From NCBI GenBank assembly GCA_025331445.1, contig JAIWNE010000031.1, positions 1-64,000 on the forward strand: a DNA stretch of 64,000 bases, read 5' to 3'. Shown one piece after another: positions 44,907 through 55,437 of this stretch. The notes under the pieces were generated by a model. That model made no database searches and had not been told where the DNA came from. It saw only the letters and a list, made by a program, of their open reading frames with translations. The DNA is from Blakeslea trispora (taxonomy: Eukaryota > Mucoromycota > Mucoromycetes > Mucorales > Choanephoraceae). Every line of letters begins with the position of its first letter. The first letter of the stretch is position 1. The position numbers and the translations under genes are program-made.

Positions 44907-46479
44907 GTATGACAAAAGCTTCAAGATGTTTCTGTTTACCTTATTTTCTAGTAGAAGATGTAACACGTTTTGTAAGCTTCTTAACAATACTGGCAATGCT
45001 TCTCAGAAAGTAGTCCGTATAGACAGCTTATAGTTGGAGTATTCCGATAAAATGCGTATGAGAAGCTTTTCTGGTTAGCACAAGTTATATTATATTTTAG
45101 GCGTAAGAGGAATTGTTCAAGAAAGCAGGTAAAAGGGCCTTCCAAGTACTATATAGTAAAACTATCACACAATTTCTTTCTTTATCAAAACAGGTTCTTC
45201 GAGAGATTTTTATGCCTTGAAGATGAGATATAAATAAGGCTTCGGAAAAAGTGTCTGCCATGATTTAGAAGCTAATGCTGGATATTGACAAAGGTGTCAG
45301 CAAATGGCTACAAATGCAAACCTATCCAACCTGGGGTGGTTCTTTGAGAAATGCTAAGAGAACTACCTTAATACAGGTAGCTTGGAAGAGTTCGAAAAAG
45401 AAGATGTTGTCGAGATATCTTCTTTCTGAGCGAAATGTTTTCTTTTGAATATAAATCAAGCACTTCTAAAATCTTATTCTGGAACTTCATCATAAAAAAA
45501 ATTGCTTGATCATAACAAAAAGTATATTGAAAAGTTTTGGGAGGTTCTATCTATTTGAATGATACCACTTTTATTGAATTTCGATCACAGTATCTTACGC
45601 AAAGTTAAAATGAAGCGGGTCAATCATTTTTAATTATATCTTTACAAAGTGCACACCGTTTTCGGAAATAGAATGCAAACTGATAGAAGTAAACTGTATA
45701 AAGAGATTATTTGGATTGTATCGAAAAGGAAAGAAGACTGGACTTTGAGAAACAAAATTCATAGATACCTTCTTGATAGACGCCGCATTTGAGCGCCATG
45801 TCGATGTACATTCACTACATGATTCCACTTTGTGTTACCAAATTCACAATCTCATTCTGAACTGAATAAAATCCTTTGTTTAATCTTGTTTGACTCGTCT
45901 TGATTTAACAAATAGATTGGTTGTAATAGACTTTGATCAAATAGATTGGTGTTTGGGGTTTGAGCGTACCCGAAAAGCATGAGAAGCGAAAAAAAAAGTG
46001 TGCTAGTAATTAGACCATCGTAGTTTTCAATATCAGCTTTATTTGATCTTCTTTTGCATCTACAAGACCAAGTATTGCGGTTGTTGATGATACATCGACA
46101 GGGCCAGCTTTTCCTCTGATCAGGAAGAGTTCTCTGAATTTGATTGGCATAGAAGCATTTCTCAATGCAAGAACCATTATATAAAAGAGCATGAAAGCCC
46201 TAATTAAAAGTTAAACCTTCGCAAAGGAGGCCAAAGAAAACAGGTGACTCAATTCTCGCCCCAAATTGAAGATCTATATGATAAAAAGAAGCGGTGATAC
46301 CATTTCCAAATACAAAATTTTTCAAAAAGTGTTTTCCAGGATTGCACAGTTGCGAAGCTGTTTTCCTGTGTATTCAATCTTGGTTTCTTCAAGTGTGTAA
46401 TTTTAACATTTTTTTTTTTTTGTTTATGCAACCCAAACATTTTCTTTATATAGCTTTTTCTTCTTCTTTAGTAGCAAAC
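44907..46479. other. Inner island sequence, no gene recognised
   Basis: About 1.57 kb. Short protein-like stretches on both strands, interrupted by many stops, suggest decayed transposon or gene debris, but I cannot assign a family. Confidence 0.45.
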
Positions 46480-47223
46480 CCATTTTTGCTTTAGACTATC
46501 CAAATGTCATAGTGGGTGAAGTTAGAGACAGGACGTGATACTAAAGAACAAAAACAAAGAAAAGCGAGAGAAAACTGAGCATAATAGCGCTTATTGCTAA
46601 GAAAGCTGAGGAATCAAAAAGAAGAGAAGAAGCAGAAGGAGCAAGGCACAATAAGCACTATGGACAAGAGTGAAGGCAAGCGTGAAGGACGATTGTTTGA
46701 ACAAGTATCAAATTGATATGATGGTCAGGACAGAAGCCCATAATTTACCACAAAGGGGAGACACACATTAACAAGGCTCAAGAGCAACACAATCTGAATG
46801 TGTCACTAAAGCCAATGAGCCCCCTAAACCCACTCTCCTACAGACACCTGCAACTAGACAAACAAGAGAAAGACAGACAAAAGACGCCGCACGCAACAAA
46901 GCCAGATGCTCAGTTTTAGATTAATAAAGGAAGGAAGTAGAGAGCAGATATTAGAAGCGCAACAAAAGAAAACATAGATAGAAGAAGTGTCTTGATCGCT
47001 TTTACGAATGACAAGCTTATAGTAAGTCTTGTTTGGTTTTGTTGTTACAGGATCAAAAAAGTGTATAACAGCAATCTGTTTCTCTCAGTGTACAATCTAT
47101 TTCTGGAAATGATACATTATGCATTTGGAAGAGACACCAATTTCATTGCTTTTTTCTATATATGGCTCAGCACAAGGTCTCCTAACAATTTTCAGAGATA
47201 AGCTCTCGAGTATACATTTAGGC
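46480..47223 (+). repeat. 744-bp direct repeat, copy B
   Basis: Second copy of 34340-35083, same orientation. After the shared TTTAGGC the flank differs from copy A: no MHYT fragment follows here. Confidence 0.95.
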
Positions 47224-48746
47224 CTTATCTTGCTTTCTCTTTTTTCCTTGTTATTGTTCTAGACTTGAAGTTTCATAAAGCCTTTATAAAAGAAATCCTG
47301 ATTAACTTTATTTTTTATAACTAGTTTAACTCTGGAAAGCTGCTTGCTTATTCGACTTGAATATCAAAAAGCCATATGCTTGGAACGATATCGTTGTTGC
47401 AACTGAAGTTTTTGATTTTCCACAAAAAATAAACAAAGAAAACAAGAAAAAGGAGAGAAGACTGTTGAGATGATGGCATTTCCAATTTATGTTTATCATA
47501 TGTCGCTTAGATCACGCTGTTGACAGCAATCGGAACAAAACAACCGAGGTACTTTTCGGTGCAACTCAAAGACTTTGTATAGAAGCAAATAATAAAGGCT
47601 TGTCAATCATAACAACCAGCCTTATGCTTATGAGTGTATTTGTTTTATTTCATCTAACCAAAAGAAAAAGAGAAAAACAAATCCATCTTACTTATTTCTT
47701 CTCTGTCACTCTCACTTTCTCCTAATCAAATATTTATAGATGGAGAGAGAGAGACAGAAACGCTTGTTTTCAGCAGTAAGGTCTAAAGCGATATGTATGT
47801 GCCAATGTCCAAACTTGTATTTAACCTTTTAAACAAGGTGTGTTGATGTGCATCCTGTATATTTTTGAGACAAATTAAGCAAAATTAAAAACCAAAAGAT
47901 AAACTGTATTTATCTCGGCATCACTACAATAAGATATTTCTTTCTTTTTTTGTGATACAAAAACAGTCTTCTCTCATTCTGGTTCATCCAAAAATAGCTA
48001 TTCCGAGCAAAAATGGAAAAGATCAAAAAAGTTGCTACAGAAAATATCATAGAAGAAGCATTATCAGTTCAAAAGTGAATGGCAAGTATAATGATAGATT
48101 TCTACAAAGAACCAAGGTGCTTGCTTACTGAATGATCTCTCAGAGCTACCATTTTATGAGATAAAGTGAAATATCAAACAACATGTCTTTTGATGTAAAA
48201 ATCATCTATATTCTTCTTTTCAACAAAAAAAAACTTGTTTTGTTCATAGTTATATGTTACAACAAAACCATCATGTTGTTAATATAAATACTTCCTGTCA
48301 TGACGTATTCTATTCATTTTCTTTTTTGCTAATTTCCTGATGTTGCTACCTATGGTTGCCAATTACATTAACAAGTCATTACTTTGTATAACTGTTTCAA
48401 ACTTGTTTGATAAACATAACAACACCTTCCCATATGCGATATTTATGAAAAATAACAATGCTTCCGATTGTAATTGAAGCATTGTTAGTGCAGCAAAGCC
48501 GCAGCTTATAAACCATCAACATATTTTGGTTGTGGTGTTACAGAACGGCCGCTCGGCACTGGCGGCACAGCGTGATGCAACGACAACAACAATGAGGAGT
48601 TGTGCGTTTGTGTATGTCACATTGAGAAAAAAAGGAGTCTGTCAATCCATATAAAAGAAAAGAATGTGCCCTTTCTTTTTCTTTCTTCATTTTCGTTTCA
48701 TTGATCTTCCTTATCTTTACACTTTTTATCTCTACTTTCTTTTTAA
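47224..48746. other. Intergenic region upstream of the cyclin gene
   Basis: About 1.5 kb of AT-rich sequence with no supported gene. A GC-richer patch (48540-48600) and a CTTT-rich leader (48665-48745) precede the cyclin ATG. Confidence 0.55.
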
Positions 48747-49286
48747 ATGCTTCAAAAGCCACCTACTTATAACTTCACCATTACGCGACCTCACCATCTG
48801 CCATCATGTAGACTCTCAAGGAATGCTTTCATTCCTTCTGTTATGATTGATTTTACAGCAATGACATTGTGCGATTTGATCTCTACAAAGCGAACTAAAA
48901 GTCGTTCATTACCAGAATTTGTTTATTTTGTACAAAAAGTAACACACCATGCCAACATCAATGTACGCACTCTACTTGTCGCCCTGATTTACCTGAAGCG
49001 TGCTAAATCTAACCTACCTAGAAGAGCAGTGGGCAATGATGACACCAATCATCGTATGTTTCTGGCCTCCCTCTTGATTGCCTCTAAATTTTTACAGGAT
49101 ACTGCTTGGACATCAGATACCTTGACAAACCGTCGTATCTATGAAATTTGCGGTGGTCTGTTCTCATTAGAGGAAGTAAATCAATTTGAGCGAGGCTTTC
49201 TCAAGTTGATTCAATATGACTGTTGGGTGGATGATGAAATGTTGAACAAATTTGTAGAGTTACACCGGTCTGATCTCTCACTATAA
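48747..49286 (+). CDS. Pcl-type cyclin (PHO80/Pcl1 family cyclin box)
   Basis: Intronless, 179 residues. The cyclin box reads FVYFVQKVTHHANINVRTLL, VALIYLKRAKSN, HRMFLASLLIASKFLQD, FSLEEVNQFERGFL and YDCWVDDEML, the layout of fungal Pcl cyclins that partner the Pho85/CDK5-like kinase in cell-cycle entry, morphogenesis and metabolism. The protein is little more than the box, with a short variable N terminus (MLQKPPTYNFTITRPH). The first ATG at 48747 is used because it follows the T/C-rich leader; the internal Met at residue 33 is an alternative start. Which kinase it serves is inferred from the family only. Confidence 0.85.
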   Translation: MLQKPPTYNFTITRPHHLPSCRLSRNAFIPSVMIDFTAMTLCDLISTKRTKSRSLPEFVYFVQKVTHHANINVRTLLVALIYLKRAKSNLPRRAVGNDDTNHRMFLASLLIASKFLQDTAWTSDTLTNRRIYEICGGLFSLEEVNQFERGFLKLIQYDCWVDDEMLNKFVELHRSDLSL

Positions 49287-49503
49287 GCAATCCCATTCAT
49301 AATATTTATACCATTCATGTACATAGCATTCATCGCATTCTTTATATGTAAATACACTCTATGCCATTTCCTCTTTCCGTAAAAATACCCTCTCTCTCTT
49401 TTTGTCCACTTAACATAATAATAAATAATACATGTCCATCCTTTTCTTCTTTATGTATCCGCTCAATTTTTTGGTTTTATTAAAAAAAAAAAAGCTTTTC
49501 TGT

Positions 49504-49791
49504 TTAGCAAGTTGATTGATGCTTGCGAGATTCCTTTACAGCCAGTTGAGATGCAATAGATGCAGCGTCGTCAGACTCTTGTTTTTCCTTCTCACTAGGT
49601 GTCTCTTTCTTTTTTTGTAGTATGATTTGTTCTTTGTTATCTTCTTCATCATCGTCCTTTGTGTCGCTAGCAGGAGCAGGAGCTTCTTCATAGTCACCAA
49701 TTCTATCCCATGCATCCTTCTTTGTTGTAGAGTTAGAATCTCTTGTATTGTTAGTTGGCTTGGTATAAACAGGTAAATTGCCAATGTCCAT
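49504..49791 (-). CDS. Small acidic, Lys/Glu-rich hypothetical protein
   Basis: 95 residues, start codon complementary to 49789-49791. N-terminal MDIGNLPVYTKPTNN, a central WDRIGDYEEAPAP, then a charged low-complexity tail (DDDEEDNKEQ, KKKETPSEKEK). No signal peptide or membrane segment. I do not recognise it. It lies convergently 217 bases from the cyclin stop, with a plausible leader at 49792-49850. The biased composition makes a chance frame possible, but the start context and isolation favour a real gene. Confidence 0.5.
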   Translation of the reverse strand: MDIGNLPVYTKPTNNTRDSNSTTKKDAWDRIGDYEEAPAPASDTKDDDEEDNKEQIILQKKKETPSEKEKQESDDAASIASQLAVKESRKHQSTC

Positions 49792-50065
49792 TTGGATATA
49801 TGAATAAAGGGGGAATATATGCGAAAAAAAAATTAGAGTAAAAAAAAAAAGAAAAAGTAATCATTTAGCAACGCGTCTTTATTTTTTATTTTATTTTTCT
49901 TAGAACGCCAAGAAACATGTAATTCCGCTAAACTATTCTTTATAGTTTACAACGTTAGTTCTTCTCATACTTGGAGGCTCTTGTTCAGTAGTGGTCTCGT
50001 CTTGTTTGGTATCACATCTTATGCAGATAAAAACTCTAAATCTACATACACTACATTAGTATACT

Positions 50066-53000
50066 TTACATCATACCCTGAATCTTGCAAATATACCTTT
50101 GAGGATACGATTTAATTGGCGGAACTGGACAGCCGCAATGTACAGTAACATCGCATTTACAACATTGGATAAAGACGCGAGGGTCCCAGTTATTTCCGCT
50201 TCCTGTAAAGCCTGGTTTTCGCTTGTGCTTCGTACGCTCCAAATTCTCTTTATATTCGGAATCCAAATTGTGTCGTTCCCAGACAAGATCTAGCAAATCA
50301 TGCTGAAGACAAATAGCACAGATCAAATCGTCAGAAGGCATTATGGCAGGTGGCATGTGTGTAGATCTGGATCCCTTTTTGTTGCCGGAACTGTTGGGAG
50401 AAGGAGACGAGTTTCTACTTGAAGAACGAGTTGGTGTTTGTCGAGCTGCTGTTGACCGTTTCGCTACGGTTGTTGTTGTTTGAGCTGTATCTGCTTTCGC
50501 TTTCACTGAATTCGTCTTTTCTTCCTGTTCTGTTCCTGTCTGCGTTTCGCTCACCTGTCCTTCTTCTGCTTGTGCCTTTTTTGCTTGTACCTTTTCTGCT
50601 TGTTCCTTCTCTTCTTGTGCCTTCTCTGCTTGTGCCTTTTCTGCTTGTGCCTTTTCTGCTTGTGCCTTTTCTGCTTGTGCCTTTTCTGCTTGTGCCTTTT
50701 CTGCTTGTGCCTTTTCTGCTTGTGCCTTTTCTGCTTGTGCCTTTTCTGCTTGTGCCTTTTCTGCTTGTGCCTTTTCTGCTTGTGCCTTTTCTGCTTGTGC
50801 CTTTTCTGCTTGTGCCTTTTCTGCTTGTGCCTTTTCTGCTTGTGCCTTTTCTGCTTGTGCCTTCTCTGCTTGTACCTTCTTTGCTTGTGCCTGTGCCTTG
50901 TCTTCTTGCACCTTCTCTGTCTGTGTTCTTGATGACTCTGCTCTTGATGACTCTGCTCTTGATGACTCTGCTCTTGATGACTCTGCTCTTGATGACTCTG
51001 CTCTTGATGACTCTGCTCTTGATGACTCTGCTCTTGATGACTCTGCTCTTGATGACTCTGCTCTTGATGACTCTGCTCTTGATGACTCTGCTCTTGATGA
51101 CTCTGCTCTTGATGACTCTGCTCTTGATGACTCTGCTCTTGATGACTCTGCTCTTGATGACTCTGCTCTTGATGATTCTGCTCTTGATGACTCTGCTCTT
51201 GATGATTGCGTTACTGCTAATGTGTTGTTTCTCGGTGGTGTCAAAGTGTTTGCGATTTGGAAATCATAGCCAATGTCTTCATCGAAATGCTTGGAGCTAA
51301 ACGTAACTTTTGCATTCTTGATTTCGTAAGCTGAATATGTAGACATAGTTAAGCCATACACATAGTTGACCCATTGGTTGTAGTATGTATTCTCAACGGG
51401 ATAACTCTCGGTTTTTTGGATTACAGCAATACTTTTGCGGTACCATTCTGTTACTTTACCCATTGATAAAGTTTCAAGATTCAAACTTTTCCAGTAGTCT
51501 AATCCAAACATGCGTGGTACTTTCTTGAATTCTTCTAGCAGATAATGATTTTTCTTTCCTATCCATCGATGATAACTTGCCGCCAAACGTCTTCGTCGCA
51601 ACACATCTGGTCCTTTGGGTCTAGCTGAACCATGATCAGGGCATTCATAAGCTTCTTCGGGTATCTTTAAATTGTATTGTTCAATACAAGTGATATGATG
51701 ATATGTACGGCATATACGGCAGACAATTTTAGCACCATATCTGGAGTAACATGATTTTGCACAATCGGAACAAGGCTAACAATAATTTCAATGGTTAGCA
51801 ACAAACATCTCTTATTCTCTACTGTCTTTCCCTCCTTTTCTCTCTCTCTTACCTGTTCAAAGTTCACAAGAGGAATGGCATCAATATCGACATCAAAATG
51901 TCCCAGATCTGGTTTGTATGCGATAGTGTTTTCACCCAAGAAAGTTTTTGCACAGTTGTAATGAACCCAGAAAATACTATACTTATTTGGATCAATCATA
52001 CAGAATAGACCAGCGGTGCTTGGGCATAGGGCACAAACCACTGTCAGAGAGCTTGAATCCAAGTAGGTACATTTATCACACATCCAGCGGCGGTGTATCC
52101 TTGCTGTACTACCCTTTTTGATCTTTTGGTAACAAGAAGCATGTAGCCGAACGTCACATAAAAGATTGTCACAGCTCTCAATCGGTTCAGCCGAATTGTC
52201 TTCGAAACAAATACAGCATGCGCTAGGTGCATGTCGAATTCTCCAAGTATGAACAAATCTGCCCAAGTTTCTTATCTTTTCGAAAGTGGAGTCGCGATTA
52301 GGAATAGCATATCTATCAGGACTGCCATGGCTGAAATTGACTACAGCCGTAGAGGGCCTATCTGTAGAGACTGCTCTCTCTCCTTCCACTGCAAGCGAAG
52401 GAGATGATGAGGAACCATTCTCTACTAATGGCTGCGAATTGACTGGTGGAAGAGGAAGTGTTTGAGCAGATGTTGAATCCAAAGGCATAAGCAACGTGGA
52501 TGAAGTGTTGTCCCATCTCAAAGGACTACTGTTACCTGCATAAGATAAATAAGGAGCCAATCTGTTTGATTCTGCTGCTGTATTTGCTGCTTCAATTGGT
52601 GCAGTGGATTGTGGTGGTACCAATACTATTGGTGTAAGTGCTAGCGAGCTATTTGTTTGATTCTGATTTACTCGTGGTACTGGATGGCTTCTATTCGTTG
52701 CAATTGAATCTACTGCAGTAGGTTGAGAAGCCTTGGAACCTGTTGAATGCGTTTTGATGGAAGCTGATGTTTTCCTTTGTGTACTTGTTGAAGGTAAAGC
52801 TGCAGGGACTGTAGGTTGATGAGAGGTAGGTGATTGAGCCGAAGGCGATTGGTATGCAGGCATTTTGCCTACAGGTAGCTGGAGTGTATATATCTGAGAT
52901 GCATCTGGTTGAGGCATTGTTGAATGAGGCATTGTTGGTTGAGGCATGACTGATTGAGGCATGATTGGCTGAGGCATGATTGGCTGAGGCATGATTGGCT

Positions 53001-54387
53001 GAGGCATGATTGGTTTAGACATGACTGGTTGAGGCACGGCTGGTTGAGGCATAGTTGGTTGAGGCTTGAGTACTTCGGTTGTGAACTCTTCAGGTTTAGA
53101 TACCAAATGTTCCGGCTTTTGAGATGGTGCCTTTTGCGATACTGTCACCTTACTTTCAGACATGCCAGTTGTAGGCTGCTGGACTTCATTAGTAAATGAT
53201 GCAGCTGGTCCTGATACAGCCGCCATTACTGGCGATGAAGGAGGAGGCGTCTTGTCATCTTCTAGTTCGTATTCTTCATCCGAGTAGTCCATAGCCAGAT
53301 CATCTGTTCTTTTGAGTTTGTTTCCTCCTTCATTGACAGATCCTGCATAGCTCTCTCCGTCCAATGACATAGCATCAATATCAAATGAGTTGTTTGATTG
53401 CTGTGCAATGTGTTCTCTCAAAAGAGCCATTTCTTTGTCTTCGTCTTTGTCATCTCCGAAGAACATGTGTGCTTTCTCTTCAACTTCTTTTGACTGATTC
53501 AACTGCTTTTCATCCTCGTTTTCTTCTGCAATGTCAATAACAGAGTCTGAGTCAGAAGATGGAACTGCATGCCATTTTCTTGGTGGAAGAGTCTGCGTCG
53601 TTGGTTGGGTAGCCAAAGCTACAGTTTCTTCAACAGGTTGTTTAATGTCCTTTTCTTCCTTGGAAACTTCTTTCGAGTCCTCAACAAAAGATGGTACCTC
53701 AACACTTTTTGAGCAATTTAACGCATCACTCAATGAATGACCTTCAGTCGACTCCTGGGACTGTTCAGCATGGCCAGCTATGGAAAGCAGTATTTTGTGT
53801 GCCTGTGCCTCAATGTCTTTTGAATCTGGCGAGGCAACTCTTCTTATCTTTCTGGCATGCATATCGTCCGTGTTCACTAGATGATAAATTGGATTAGTAT
53901 GATACATTAAGCAACAACAAATAGATAGATTACAATGTGCATCCGTTGCTAAACTCGATGCATAAGCGTGTCTGAAATTTATAGAGTCAGTGGATCTGTA
54001 TTGGTCGTAAGCCTTAAAGCGAGAACTGTCTTCCAAAGCTGCTTCAAAGTATTGATGAATGTGAGGTATATAATAACGCGATTTTGGTAAGCTGTATTTC
54101 TCAGGTGGAGCGTAAGTCTTCTCAAATTCAGCAGAGGACTTTACGCGATATTGCTCAGGTTGGAAATGAGGTCCTGAAAAAACACGTAGAGATTGTGTGC
54201 TGATCTCCATAGTGTTATTATTGTTGCTGTTCGGCTTTCGGACAACTATGATGTTGCCTGCTACCGTTTCTTCACTTGGTCTCGATCTTGGAGGAAGCTT
54301 GGAGATAATAGGATCTACGTGAGAAGACTGTGGCGTGAAGCTATCATCCTTCGACTGAGAGCGAAGATTATCATAGGATCGTATCAT
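50066..54387 (-). CDS. Extended-PHD chromatin protein with two minisatellite-encoded repeats
   Basis: Two main exons (54387-51853 and 51775-50066) joined by a 77-base GT-AG intron give about 1414 residues. N-terminal about 700 residues: low complexity, including PQPIMPQPIM-type repeats (52900-53060) and acidic segments. Then a PHD finger (CCICFEDN, HASCYQ, WMCDKC; about 52220-52070), an extended PHD (CALCPSTAGLFC, FWVHYNCA; then CSDCAKSCY, VCRICRTYHHITC, ECPDHG), as in Jade/BRPF/Snt2-type histone readers. Next about 18 units of SSRAE and about 20 of AEKAQ, and finally a third Cys-rich finger (ICAICLQHD, FIQCCKCDVTVHCGCP). The last Cys pair is not completed before the stop at 50066; a small further exon near 50020-49935 (FICIRCDTKQDE) may complete it, but I could not find a frame-keeping junction. 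No EPC-like motif or BAH domain was seen. Confidence 0.78.
50562..50890 (-). repeat. 15-bp coding minisatellite (AEKAQ units)
   Basis: About 20 copies of a 15-base unit (plus strand TGTGCCTTTTCTGCT) inside the PHD gene. Because the unit is a multiple of three, the opposite strand is also open, producing spurious long frames. The peptide is an alternating-charge, helix-forming repeat. Confidence 0.93.
50927..51206 (-). repeat. 15-bp coding minisatellite (SSRAE units)
   Basis: About 18 copies of a 15-base unit (plus strand GACTCTGCTCTTGAT), nearly perfect, with a single recurrent T variant near the upstream edge (GATGATT). It encodes SSRAE repeats in the PHD protein. Confidence 0.93.
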
Positions 54388-55437
54388 CTTTTTTTTTAAA
54401 AAAATCTTCCTATTTTATTGCAGCCATAGAGAGACAAGTTAGTTATAGCTACTATGATTTTTTTTTTCAATAATAATTACACAGCTCAAGACCTGTATTG
54501 AAATTCCTTAAAGTATCTGAGACTTGAGAGTAAAATAAAGAAAGAAACCAAAACTATCCGCTTTCGTGGAAGAAAATAAATAGAAAAAAAACATAGACTG
54601 ATTCATTGTCTTCGTGATTAAAACTCCGAGCTGCTGTCTTGTTGGCGGGGCTGCTGTGTCTGGGGGCTACTCCGCCGGTAATAAGCAATACGATTGGACA
54701 CTGTTAGCCAATAAAAGTTGTTATTACCGTCGCTCATTTAAGTTTTTGCTTAATGGTTTTTGAATGAGTGGGCTCAAACAGAATATTACTAAAAACTATA
54801 AAATTTTCTCTCTTCTACCAAAGAAATTCATCAAGAAAATTCCAGTGATTGCAAGCTTGTTGGACTACAAATAAGAAACGAAAGTGAGTAAGATAATCAA
54901 GCTAATGAAGTAAGCTTTGTCTCAGAAACGAAGCCAGTAACGTCCTGCAATCCTTACATGAGCTGTATTTCGTTTAAGGAACATTATTAGAGGAGTCAAT
55001 GAAAGATATGCTCTCGAGTAACATCGTTCTGTCTAAGCATTTTGAGGACCTTCTGACTTGCTTGACATAATGAAAAAAGTCCTTCTGAAAATGGAAAAGT
55101 GCCCCATTTATGGAATCAAGTTTGTGATTACAGAGTAATGTGATTATTTGGGTAAAAATCATCAGCAACATACATTTAAAAGGCTTCAATTTTTAAAATC
55201 TGAGATGTTTGTCTCACCCGAGAGTTACACAAAGAGAACAAAGAATATACAATCTATCGTATAAAAGGCCAAAAAAAACTTGTTTCTGTTTTTCTCTTTG
55301 TCTCTATTACCTCATCTGTTAGATTCTTCTAATACATCTAATCTCTTATTGCTGGAAGTAGTAAGATATATTTTATTCTGACCTTGATATATCTGCCCCA
55401 CTAATATGCTATGAATAGATCTAATCCCTCTTAGGCA
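54388..55437. other. Divergent intergenic region between the PHD gene and the Fanzor-like gene
   Basis: About 1.05 kb. Contains a GC-richer patch (54625-54730) with GGTAATAA/TTATTACC arms (54677-54684 and 54719-54726) and CCAAT-like motifs. It may contain the left end of the Fanzor element, but with no second left end in the window I cannot place it. Confidence 0.45.

Noticed and set aside
34340..47223. The 744-bp direct repeats as LTRs of a retrotransposon
   Set aside because: No TG...CA ends, no matching target duplication, no gag-pol between them; the interior is a mixture of unrelated fragments in both orientations.
50419..51300. Three long plus-strand frames rich in Leu/Val/Pro, Cys/Leu or Asp/Ser/Ala
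   Set aside because: They are the complement and shifted frames of the two 15-bp minisatellites, which stay open in several frames; the minus-strand frame has real PHD domains at both ends.
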